Below are positions 1-12,100 of a stretch of 64,000 bases of DNA, in pieces (the stretch's first letter is position 1; every line of letters begins with the position of its first letter). Position numbers and translations under genes: made by a program. Below the pieces are notes generated by a model. That model made no database searches. It was given only the letters and a program-made list of their open reading frames with translations, and was not told the DNA's origin. This DNA comes from Ascidia mentula (taxonomy: Eukaryota; Chordata; Ascidiacea; Phlebobranchia; Ascidiidae): positions 17,684,001 to 17,748,000 of the forward strand of contig OX387201.1 of NCBI GenBank assembly GCA_947561715.1, given 5' to 3'.

Positions 1-2457
1 GGCCCAGTGTGGAACTATCACTACCTCATCGACGATTTGGTTGAATTCTTCAACAGGCATAAAAAAGGAAATGTAAAAGGCACAAATAAATTCTTGTAAC
101 ATTTGATGTGAAAAGAAAAAGAAAGTTTGGGAACCATCGAAAACTTTACGATGTGAGAACCAAGAGTGTTTTACAAGCTTAATTATCACATCCTGAACAT
201 TAATATGCTCTAGGTCCACTGCAGAAAGGTCTGCATGGCTAAACACAACAGTGCGGCGAGTCATTCCATAGTAGGCCATTTTGCCAAGGGCTTTTATAAC
301 AAAGTTTATGCTCTTGCCCTTTGCATATTCGGATACATTAAATTGTTGCAATACTGTATCAAATAGGTTGGTAATTGTGTTAAAACTGTCTGGGCCACCA
401 AACAAACAGGCATACAAGACAAATTGTAAAAGCAATGGATTGTGACAAAAACTAAGCATTTGTGGAGATTCAGTTTCAAGTTTTTTAAACAGTTCACTTG
501 CTTTTTCTTCAGCATAGAAATAAAACAGCTTTTTCATGTCTTCTGTAGCAAGGTCATGGACATAAATGGTAGATTTTGGACGAAGTCCCACAGGAATGGC
601 AAGCAGGGAATGTGGACGTGATGTAAAGATTAATGTTGCTTTTCTGAACAAAGTTTTGCTGCAGAGATTCGCAACAAGCTGTTGAACTGTAAACAGAGTT
701 TTGTAATCTGTATTAATTTGCTTTACATTTTCCAGTGACCATGTTGCCTGATCCAGACCATCAAATACTAAAATGCACTTTTCTTGGTTTTGCTTCATCC
801 ATGTGAATGCAGCATCAAGGACAGTTTGCTTGGTATCAGGAAACTGCCTGTCCAGTAGGAGATCTTGAAGTGTAAGTTTGTCATCACCATAGTCTATATT
901 CATGAAGGTTAGGTGTAACATCAAATACCCCTTTTTGATGTGTTTCAGCAGTTTCTTGGATAACGAAGTTTTTCCCGCGCCCGGTGCTCCTGCAAATGCG
1001 ATAAACTGGTGACCTTCATGAATTGTCGTGAGCAATTCCTCAAATGTTGTGGGTTCGCCTTTAACTTGATTTACACTGTCCCTCATTGTTGATGGCACAA
1101 ATTCATCTTCTTTCTTGGGATCAATACCCTTGTAAAAGTCAAGTTTTTTCAGTTTTGGATTAACATCTGGGATTCCATCTTCTCTCAAACCAGGAAGAGA
1201 CATGACAGTCTTTAGTACATTATGTCGACTTTTAATGATTTCGATGGCTTCTTGCTGCACTTTTTCTGAAATCAAAAAACACAAGTCATCACCCAAAACC
1301 AATCCAATTCAGGTTCATCATTAATCATAGTTACGCTATTGCAGTGTGTTGTTCTGTTTACCTTACAATTCTGCATTTGATTGAATAAAGGTGCACAGTT
1401 TTAACGCACAAGGAAACTAAATTGCCAGAAAAATTGTTCAAAAAACCCCACTTTGATTTCCCTTGTGACCCATTGCTTCGATAGGCTGAGATATTACGGT
1501 AGGCGGTGATTCACTGTGTGAAAATTACTGCCACATCACCAATACCTCTAAGGTAGGGGTTGGCATCTCTTTAAAACAAAGCGTGTGGGTTAACAAATTA
1601 TGTCAAAATTCGAATGACATAGTGTGCATACATATAGGCTATGTACACCATAATATTTTGACATTTTAACAATATGATTGTGTTCTTGTTGCAGAAATAG
1701 GTCACAACATTTTACCTTCATTTGGTTCGTCATCTTCTTTTGTGCTTGGTGAACCTATATTTTCAGTAATTTGAATAATGTCAGCATAAAATCAGCTCAA
1801 ATTAAACTTTGCACATGAACCAAAATAACTTTATATTATATATATTAATTGGCACTTGAATAAACTTTCTGGTTAATCTACATTAGTAAAAAACTAACAT
1901 AACCAGAAAGCTCAAGACCCCGTTTAAAAAAAAAATATTTTCAAATTGTCCTACCCCGCATAAATTTGCAATACCCTTGGATTGACATACCTTGACTGTA
2001 GTATTTTTTGGTTATGTTGACGTGACCATGAACTCCAACAACGCTGTCAGATATGCTTGCCCCCTGTGCTGATAATTGCAGTGATGGATCTTGAAAAATT
2101 AAAACTTTGTTACTTAGCTTAATAATAATTTCTGTCAGAAGAGCTTGGAATTCATTAGTCTAATAATATTCACCAGAATACAGGGAAAATTACAGAAATT
2201 TCATATTTCAGTTGTTTCTATTTTGGTTTCTGATCATAGCAATGATGTGAAAGAAATAATATAAAAGTTTGGCCAAACAGCTGTGTTTATTACTGCCAGC
2301 TTATTGAATTTCAGTGTTGTTTGAAATAATTGCAATATGCCAACCAAACAAACGTTGAATGTGTGTTTTAGATATGGATATCAAAACTCTTCTTACCTGG
2401 TTTCTGTTGTTTGATTTGAGAATCATTCTGACCTTTTGTGTCAGACATTCTTTTCAT
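1..2457 (-). CDS. NLR1: NACHT-domain NOD-like receptor, 5' four exons (3' end off window)
   Basis: Cytoplasmic NACHT NTPase receptor of the NOD-like family, expected to oligomerise on sensing a signal. Coding exons read on the minus strand are 2457-2397 (start ATG), 2089-1991, 1754-1716 and 1265-1, in consistent phases (1,1,1). The last exon stays open to the window edge. Visible motifs are the Walker A GAPGAGKTS (near 980-1005), the Walker B CILVFDGLDQA (near 745-780), a TSRPHSLL sensor segment and NPLLLQFVLYA of the NACHT helical part. Exon 2 carries the short motif VVGVHGHVNIT, shared in altered form by the other two NLRs of the window. It is clearly the most diverged of the three. The LRR part must lie left of position 1. 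It lies head to head with the GB1-pseudokinase gene at 6130. No lesion seen. Family assignment is strong; ligand and signalling partner are unknown. Confidence 0.88.
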
Positions 2458-5400
2458 CTTGCTTTCTTTGTTGATACTTGTTGGTTTTAAGTTTCCCTCA
2501 GAAAGAAAATCACAATTTAACAAAAAGTAACAAACAATTCAACTGTCAACAAAATCACATTATTGTAAAGGTTTAGCCAAACAATGTCTATATAAATCCT
2601 AATGCTGTACAAATTAGGTCAACAAGGTCATGGACACACTTTTGCCAAACAAATTAACACGTCAGGATCCTTACATAGGTTAAGATTTTATCGACTTTTG
2701 AAATATTCGCTTCATATTTTTTATGTTTATTCCAGAAAAATCAAAATAATCTAATTATTATCTGGGCTAGTTTGCGATCTCAATTATCGTTGCGCAGACG
2801 ACTGATGACGCAGGCTATAGGTGGCGCTATTGAGTAAACATAAAAGTATTCCCCAAAAAAACAAAAGAAAATTAATATTATGATGATGCTGGGTCGATTT
2901 TTGAAGTGCTATTGCTGATATTATTCCAAATTAATGAAATTGGTATTAAAAAGGATTTTCGAAAAGCTTAAAGTACACTTTATCGACTACGTACTAAGTT
3001 CGCTGAAGTTTAAGCTTACTATAATTTCCTGTGTTGATACTGGAGTCACGACACGACTCAGCTTTGTTGTACAACATAAAAAACGATGTTTACCCCCGGT
3101 AACGAGCAGTTTTTGTTAAGATTGGTGTTAAGCCGACTACATACACTTTAAACTCTATTGATTGGTAATGATCTTCAAATCAGCGTATAATGTAGGCCTG
3201 CACTACTTTCCGGAGAAGTATTTTTCAATACAGTCATGTTTGTTTCCGCAATGACCTGTCTACACACATTCGCTTGTTTGACATATTTTCTCGTATATTG
3301 CCCAACTTTTTCTTGTTTATTGCTCATAAATATTTCTTTCTAGATATCACAAAATCAATAACATTTGAATCTTTAAAATACGCCACATGGATAATATATG
3401 TACCTACACTTAACTTTGCATTACTACTAATCGGTCTTGAGGAAAAAACAATGTTTATAACGCCGCTTACGCGACACAAACATGTTGTTTCATGGCAGGT
3501 CTGAACTTTGGCTCATCCAGTTTCCCGATTTGTTTGTTCAGAAAACATAAAAGCGAAGCTAAATGCGCTGGAACATTTTCAGTCACCGCTGACAAACAAA
3601 CCTTATGTACACGGAAGACAGATGACTTTTTAACTCCTTATTAAGTGTGGCGAAAATGACAAACGGCACTAATGTTTTTCTTTTTGCTTTCTTTGATTAT
3701 CTGTGTTGTTTATTTGAAGCAGTCTTTATTACCCATGCGCACAACACATTGCACAATTCTTTTGTTTTTCATCGGTTTCCTGCTCTCACGTTTTATCAAA
3801 TTCCCTTTTGGATTTATTTCCGTATCCCATACCGCTTAATTGGATTTACTGTAACGCTTCATTGGTTTACGCGCAAGTCGTTGATTGGCTGGTGCAATGA
3901 GTGCTGCGTGAATGACCCGCTAGTCATTAGGTGTGCGTCGCGCTATACAGTGGTTTTCATTGTTGCCCATGCGCGCATTTCGATATTATACCGGAAATCA
4001 AAATGATTTCACCTCTTCCTGGCCTCGTATTTTCTAGGGCCGTGTAGAAAACATGTGGCCTCCTAGGCGTTGTTCGGTTTACAGTAGTTCTAAGTGCATG
4101 GTGAGCTTTACTGTGAATTATATGTTTTGCGGGAATAAACGAATGCAGGCAAATATGAAAAGAAATCCTTAAATGCGTTCATTAATGGTTTACTTTCACA
4201 CATTGGGTACTGGTAGGCCCCGTATAGGTTTGCTTCGTAAAACCAGCATGTCACACTAACTTGTGTTCCGTAATAATAGCATCTAACTTTTACATATAGT
4301 GCACGTAACAAAATAGGTCATAATTTCTAGCAAGTAGCATGATTAAACGACCAACACTACTTCTTTTAAACAAAGTCAAAAAAGGTAAAACATGACTATG
4401 TCCGTTATGCCAACGTTAAAAAGAAAACAAAATTATAAATTAATTGTTAAGTGTTTCGTGAAATCATATGCAAACTGTACGTGTTTCTTCTGTCGAAAAG
4501 GTTGAACTAGCTTGCTTTAACTGCACGCCACGCTATTCTCTTCGTTGTGTTAATAGCATCACACAAGATAAAACTTTACGTGTGATGTGATCAGTGAAGT
4601 GTGACGTTTTTGGCGCACTGTAAATTTCGTAATTCCTACAGTTTAACGAAAAGAATGTGATTGCTCTTTTGCCCCAAATAAACGGATTTGCTCTGTTATT
4701 GGGGCAGTATATCCCTTTTGTTGTGTCGATTTATGCTACAAAAATTCAACATCGTGTTATAGTTTACGTTAGTGATAACAATATTGTCATCAGTATTAAA
4801 CAGCATTTTGAATCTAACTTACATTACGTTGACATACGTGCCCCTTTGAAGCAGGCAATACCAAACATGCACATAAAAGCTATCTGTTGCTTTTTAACAA
4901 TCAAATTTATATTTTTAACTACAGTTGCAGACATTTGACAACAAAACTAAGAAGTGCATCAACTGTTTGATTAGTTTTTTCATTAGCGACAATAGCTGAG
5001 TTTCGTGAAATATCACGAGCATCAATCCCACACATCAGCAACCCGATTTGACAAACAATTTTGTTTCTGCTTCTGGACAACCAAAGCCTAAAAATTACTG
5101 CTTAACCTTACGCTAAATATTTTCAGCTACATTTCCAAGAATATTTGTTATAAATCTATGGCTAACTATAGCAAAGGAACCAATAAACAAGTTGCTTCAC
5201 AGCAAACTTGAAAGATAGCACAAATTCAGTTCCTTATTTACTGAATCCATGGCGACGAGTTGAAAGGTCAGGGTTCCGCTCTACCGAAGATTTTTTAAGC
5301 GAATAACGTAATGTGTTTTTTTTTTAGCAAATAACGTAAACGACTTACAATAACCTTGCGTCGTAACAAGTATATTATCAGCACAGCAAGCAGCAACGCA

Positions 5401-6129
5401 CGGCACCTCGATCACGCATAGGAAAAACTTTGGAAGGAGAAGTGCAGGAAGCAGACAAACGCAATCAAGCGTGAGACTTTTTTCACACAGGAGAAAGCAA
5501 TATGTATTAATTTAAAGGAAAGCATTTAAGGAAAAGACAGACTTGTTTCTATGTAAGATAATTTTTATAAATCTTTTTTACAAATCGCACTCATAGATGT
5601 CACATGAAAAATAACTATTAATGAAAATGATTTATTCTTACGTACGGGGAAACCCTGAACGGTGTTCGTAGATTCAGATTTTAACTTGATTGAAGTTATG
5701 GGAAGCAAAAATTAAAAATGGATATAAGGACATGCTTCGTAAGTATTTTTGAAACTTTTTCGTGTGTTTTGACGTGTATAATATATTTGTGATTTTTGGA
5801 AAAAAAATTTGTGACATAGGATAAAATGCACGACCCAAGCTTTTTTCCTGTCAAAAAGCAATTTGTTTTTCTGAAATCATGTGTTAGACACCCAAGGCCT
5901 ACTAGACATGAATTACAATTTCTCCTATCCCGTACACTTTTACCAGATGGAAAGAAAGTCTTAAAATGTTTACTGATTATCTGCACAAAAAAGACCCAAT
6001 GCATTAACATACGATAAGTGTTTGTTATTCTGCAATTCATCCTCACAATCAAAAGTCATACAAAAAATATCCAATCTGTTTTCACCAGTTTACATTTTTT
6101 TGATAAAGTTAACCTGTGTTTATTTGTAG
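2458..6129. promoter_or_regulatory. Divergent intergenic region between NLR1 and GB1-pseudokinase A
   Basis: No convincing coding exon is visible apart from the unidentified first exon(s) of the gene that starts on the right. The segment 2,760-3,120 resembles 34,100-34,450 upstream of NLR2, with several indels, so sequence upstream of the NLRs has been kept through an older duplication. The segment 4,010-6,100 resembles 35,830-38,170. Similarity there is visibly lower than in the downstream gene bodies. Promoters for both neighbours must lie here, but I cannot place a core promoter. Confidence 0.5.
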
Positions 6130-9100
6130 TGCGACAGTTGGTCCATTATCAGGATAATCCAAACAGACATTTGTGGACTCATCATTATGCTCAGGCAGCA
6201 TTTGATCGTGCCGGTGATGCATTTGTTAATGTGGGATTTTTTGGAACAGATGAAATGTCAAAGAAAGTTTTCTTTCTTGTGTATTTGGAGTACATGAAAC
6301 AGACAAGAGATTTAACAGTAAGTCAAATATTCCGTTCAAACACTTTGAATAAGCTAAAGTAGGGTACTGTCAAACATATTAGTTTTCAACAATGCAGGTT
6401 GGTGTCTAGTGATGTTGTTGAACATCAAATATCCATGTGAAAACATCCATTAATAATGTAAAACAGTGGCCCTGTCTAAAGTTCACTTATGGTTGACTCC
6501 ATTGCTGAAACGCCAAAGTTCATGAGGGCTTTATTGATTTTTGTGTTTAACAGGCACCAACCAATGCAATCTTCCAGCGATACAAGCTGCACTGTTATGC
6601 AAAAAACTTTCCCATCAGACAACTTGATAGAATAACTGGTCTCTGTTTGCAGGAAACCCCATTTGTTGTCCAATAGAGGATGATCAGCTTGTAAGTAGAA
6701 GTAGTAAAATTTGAATTTGCATTAAGCATTAAGAAGTACTAGTTTTTTTACTTTGTTTATTTTTGTTGCATTGATTTGCAAAAATAACTGATGTATTTAC
6801 AAGAGATGCTTATTTTCAGAGATTTTTTTTTGTCATCACTTCCATTTTTTTGAATGTTTAAAAAAAATATTTTGAATCAAGAGATCTTGGTGTCAAAAAA
6901 AATGTGCAATCAAATCTTCATATCTTTATAATTTCGTATTTCCATTACAATTCATATTGCTGATTTTGTGGTTAGATAATATGTAAATTGTGTCCACAAT
7001 GTCCACATTTACATTTTTAATTTTCCAGTAAATATTTTATGCCTTGAAGACAGTTATATTGATTTTGTGTCATTCTAAACTTCTTACTCACAACTAGTAA
7101 ATCTACCAAAGTGTTTATGTGCACGATAACAAGTTTAAACATAAAGAATATAAATAAGCACCATCTATTTTATTTTTCAACCAGCTTCGTTGTTTTTCTA
7201 TGCTGACTCTGGAGTTGAATCAAAAAACATTTAGTTCAAACAAATGTATTTTGCAATGTGCTGGTGCCATGGCTTCCACTTTTGTTATCAATGTGCTAGA
7301 GGAGATTACAGAATCGGATTTGTCCCACTTGAAGGTTTGGAGAAGTTTGTATGTTCAAAACATTCCACAGAATAAAAATTACAATTGGATTAATCTATTA
7401 GTATATGACTTAATATTTATCCTTTAGTATTGAACCCATAATCTACCCTTAATATTTTACAAAACTTTGAAAAATCGACGCCTATGATATCATTTATATA
7501 TCAAATTTATAATTTATCAAAACCACTTGTGCATATTTTTTTGTATCTGTTCTGTTTATTCTCAGGTGTTTGTGGATTATGCAAAGAAAATTCAATGGTA
7601 TGGATTCACTTCTATATTGCAGGTATAATAAAAATATGTCAAACACATGTTATAATATGTGATATATACGATACATTCAATGATATTGGAAACAAAATTA
7701 TTTGTAATTCACAAGTTTTCTGGTTGCATTGTAATAAATTAATTATAAATGTTTCTTTTTGCAAGGAATTGGTTTTTGTCATCCATGAATATGGACAAAA
7801 TAATGACTATCTCAGAACAGTTTTGACAAAATATTCCACCTCAGAATATTCCTTTGATCTACTTTCTGTAGCATTTAATAGCTGTATGTGCTACACTCTG
7901 CCTTCAGTCAAGGATGTTATGCACTCAAAAGGTTGGTTCTGTGGCGTATATTTCTTTGTTTGAAAAAAGCCATAATATTGGAAAGCTGCAGACAGGGTGT
8001 GTACATGCACTGTTTTGACCCGTAAGGTAAGATCCGTTTGGCCATGGTGCTTTTTTTCACATATATTGCATTGGTGTTTTTGCCTTTATCACTATCGGTT
8101 ACCAAGCAGATCTGTTTGGCCATAGTACGCTCCACAGTGGTTCTTCGTCTCTGTTGTTCGGTACTCAGTATAGGGTACCAAACAGATCGACGTTCACCGA
8201 AAGGTACCACAAAGTGGAAATTAGTGTGCCCGCTAGTGTAAAAGCTAGCACAGTGCCACTGTCAACAGCTGCACTGATGAGACCTCGAAACAGTAATGTA
8301 CACACCCTGTCTGCAGCTTTCCAATATTTCTATGTTCTGATACAAAATTTTTTTATCATGCACGTATTTGCATTGTACACGTCCTGTTCAAAAAGTTGTT
8401 CCACTATTTGTGCATTAACTTGCACTGGAATTTAATAAAAAGATTCAAAATATGTAAAACTATAGTTATAAATGGTATCGTTGGCTTACAAATTGCATAT
8501 TTGTAATTTGTGGTTTTGAAGATCTTCCTGTCAACTACATGAAGGTGGTCTGCCAGTTTGGTTACAAACACGTTTGCCCTGAGAACAGAAGAAAAAGCTT
8601 CGCACACTGGACAATGTCAGAAAGAAATGGAAAACAAACTTTTAGACGGATCGAGCGATACATGAAATCCATGAACGACGGAAACTATGATCTGGGAAGG
8701 CTTTATTTGGAGGTTGGTTTTCAATTGTTGTGTGGTAGTATGTGATGCTCTGTATGAATTGTACATTTCTTGACATATAGATTCTTTGGTTTAGTTTTTG
8801 CAATGTTTAATACATTTACTGCATGATTAGTTAATGTTTCTGTCTTAATCACGCAACTTACCTCTTTTCACTTCTGTTTAGAATCCTGTTTTGATTTTTC
8901 CCCATTTCTGACATTATAAAGATTTCACCTCATAACTGATTCTATTCCAACTTTTGGTCACTTAATTACATTTACAACTGGTTTTGACGCAGGACACAGC
9001 CCGACATGAGTATTTTCATGCCATTGAGCTTCAAATTGAAGACTACATCAAAAGCATAACAGAAGTGTGTGTGTAAAGTTATTCTTTTACCTGTATTTAA

Positions 9101-12100
9101 AACATTTCATAATGGTCATTGTAAGATTGACCTCTAAATGTTTGCCTAAAATGTGATAAGAAATGTTAGAAAACTTGTGCAGTATTTTCTCTTTTACTGT
9201 GCATTATTGTATGTGGTCTTACATCATAACTAATGCTGCAGGGTATCAGGACCATGTCAGTTGACACATCATATGAAAACATTACCTCAAATGCTCAGGA
9301 TTTTATATTTAAAAAGTACGAAGATTTTATAAAAATACAAGACTTCAGACACCTTGGTTGGTATCAAAGTGGTATCAGTGCATTGGGAACATACACAAAC
9401 AGTTACAAGATAATGTTTGAGGATGACTTTAAAAGAAAGCTGGTAAGTAGTCGATAAACTTTATTTGATTGTAGTGTAATTTTTACATGCGAAAAGTTTA
9501 GATTGTCACCTAAAATTTTATTTAGGTTGCGCTAAAGCGTGTTACAAACAACTACAAACAGCTACAACGGAATGACGTGAAACTGAGCCATGTAAGCAAT
9601 TACTGCTTGGAATGAGAAAAATGCCTCGTTTATGGATGGTTTTCTTTTACTAACATTTATGTGAAAAGTTTGTTAATGTTTGTTAAGGAATGAAATCTTT
9701 GTTACATCCTGATGGTGCTCAAGATTGTGAAGATGTGCTAATTATTTTTTTAACTTTTTAATTTTGAAAGGTTTTAAAGCAAACGCAAAGCACTCATGAC
9801 ACACTACCAGTTAATGGAAGCAAAACAGTAAGATATAGGGATTGGGAAAAACTTTAAAAATAAATAACTTGTTCAACTCTGTGTTCCCTAAAATTGAATA
9901 AATATTACCATAGATTACGGTAATACAGTCACATCTCTTCAGACTAAATAGCTTTGCCACCCTAAATTTAACCTTCATAAACTGCAGCCTTAGTTCAAAG
10001 CACGAAATAGGCACAAACCTTCATAATTTATGGCTTTATGTTTCAACCCAAAATGTATATGGAAGACTAAAAGGCTGCTGCCTAATGGTTATTAGTGTTT
10101 GATGACATCCTAATAATATTGATGACATCATTAGTCATACGTGTGACACACCCTACTTTAACATGACAAACTGATATTAACAAAGTCATGTATTTTGGAA
10201 AAGAGGTGATTTTTGCTTGACTTGTTCATTGCTCCGTTATACATTTGTTACGTATATTTTCCTACTATCTTTCAAGTTATTGAAACTATGCACCCCCCAC
10301 ATCATATCCTTTTTTATGACACTGCATATTTTGTTCACACTTCTACATAAATATAACAGTTTGGAATAAATTTATTGTTCTTCATACTGGGTCATTATTT
10401 ATTTTCAGTCGGGTGAAATGGATGCAATTTTTTCAAAGGCTTTGGAAATTTATCTGAGTAAAATGAAGGTAAATGCTTTGGTGATTGTTATAATTTCAAG
10501 ATGGTGATTGTTGTATGTTTGTTAACAATTAAATGCTATCTGATGACATTAAAACTTGACGCTTTTTGCAGGAAAACGAATGCACATGCAAAGATGATGT
10601 TTTTCAGCAACATTCTTTGGCGAATGATGAAGCAAAACAACATCTTGAGACAGCTTTAGACCCAAAGTTTTCTCAAGTTGTTTGGGGTGAAAAATGCTAT
10701 TCTTTGTTTTTGTTATATTAATGTATACTGGTTTTAACATGGCAAAAGTCCTCGAACAAAATTAGTAGTTAGAAAAGAGTCGTTCAATTATTGTCAGATC
10801 AACAAATGCTGAATTTCAATTTGACTTTGCAAGAAAAAAGAGATGCAATTATCAGTGAGATTGAAAGTGCAAGAAAACAAGAGGTAATCATGAATGCCTG
10901 GAGTTATTCTGAATTTGATGTGCACCATTAGGCAAAAGTATTGTGTTCTAATACATGGATTGTTTTAGAATGTAATGCACTGCTTACAATCGAATGCTGT
11001 TAGCAGCTACAGGGAAAGCATGATGGTGAGTTTCCTTGTAATGTTGAATCAATCAATTTACTATATTTGTGGAAACTTGTGGCAACTATTTAAACTCTAT
11101 TTTAAGCTGATTTAAGGGAAATACAGAAAAAAAATTATACTTTGTTGGTCAATTTGTTGTGACTATTATAATATTTATTCATTTCAGACATTTGTATTTT
11201 GCTGTTTTCATTGAACCTGTTTTGTTTGTGATTTAGGAAGCTCTATTTGCAATGGAAGAACCATTTGAAGAATGCCATAAGAAATGTTTGAAGTCTGGAA
11301 AAAGAATTCTCTCTTCGTCGCAACTTTGGGCAAATGCAACGTTGAGGAAACAAATGGAAAGTCAGTTTATTGAAAAGGCGGAGGAGGAAAAATCTTTCCT
11401 CGGAAGTTATTTTAAAGTAATTGTTTTGATTTTGTAAATACTTCACAAACACATTGTTAATCCTAATACCACAGTTAGCAATTAGGATAATTGAAATTGC
11501 ATGTGGGTTTGTGCATTAAATTTTCTTGCATAGCAAATATTTTTTTGTGTTTGATAAAAGTTTTATTTTAGAGGAAACACGATGCCACCTACTTTGAAAA
11601 TGAAAAGAAGTTAGCAGCGAAATACCATGAACTTATGGATAACGGGGTAAGAAAACTTGAAACTGTTGTTTGTTTCACTTCCAGTCATCATTTACATATT
11701 CACACCTCAAAGCGAAGATTTGTTTATATCTTAATATTTCTTACTAGATGTAAAACTTAGTTTTTATTGTTTGTTTGTTAATTATTTACTGATGAAATGT
11801 ACAATGATTTCGTAATTGATAAAACAACATAAGTGCATGACACTAAAATGTTGTTAACGAAAATCGTTTGCAAAAACTGTAGATCATTCTGAACAAACAT
11901 AACATCAAGTGATTCAATCACATTTTCATACAAGGACAAGCAGAAGTCAATTTGTAATAAACATTTCAAATGCACATTGTTTTAGATTTTGGAATTGGAG
12001 AACATCCAAAACTTTAAAGCCTTACATGGCCGTGCAGTGAGTCAAGCTTATCAACATCTGAAGTTAAGCAAGAAGTTATCGAAAGAAAACGGTGAAATGT

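Noticed and set aside
3647-4006. 119-residue open frame on the plus strand
   Set aside because: It lies in the divergent intergenic region, has no recognisable domain, and the frame is not kept in the corresponding part of unit 2.
7484-7963. 159-residue open frame on the plus strand
   Set aside because: It is an accidental read-through of two true exons (7566-7622 in a different frame, 7766-7931) and the introns around them.
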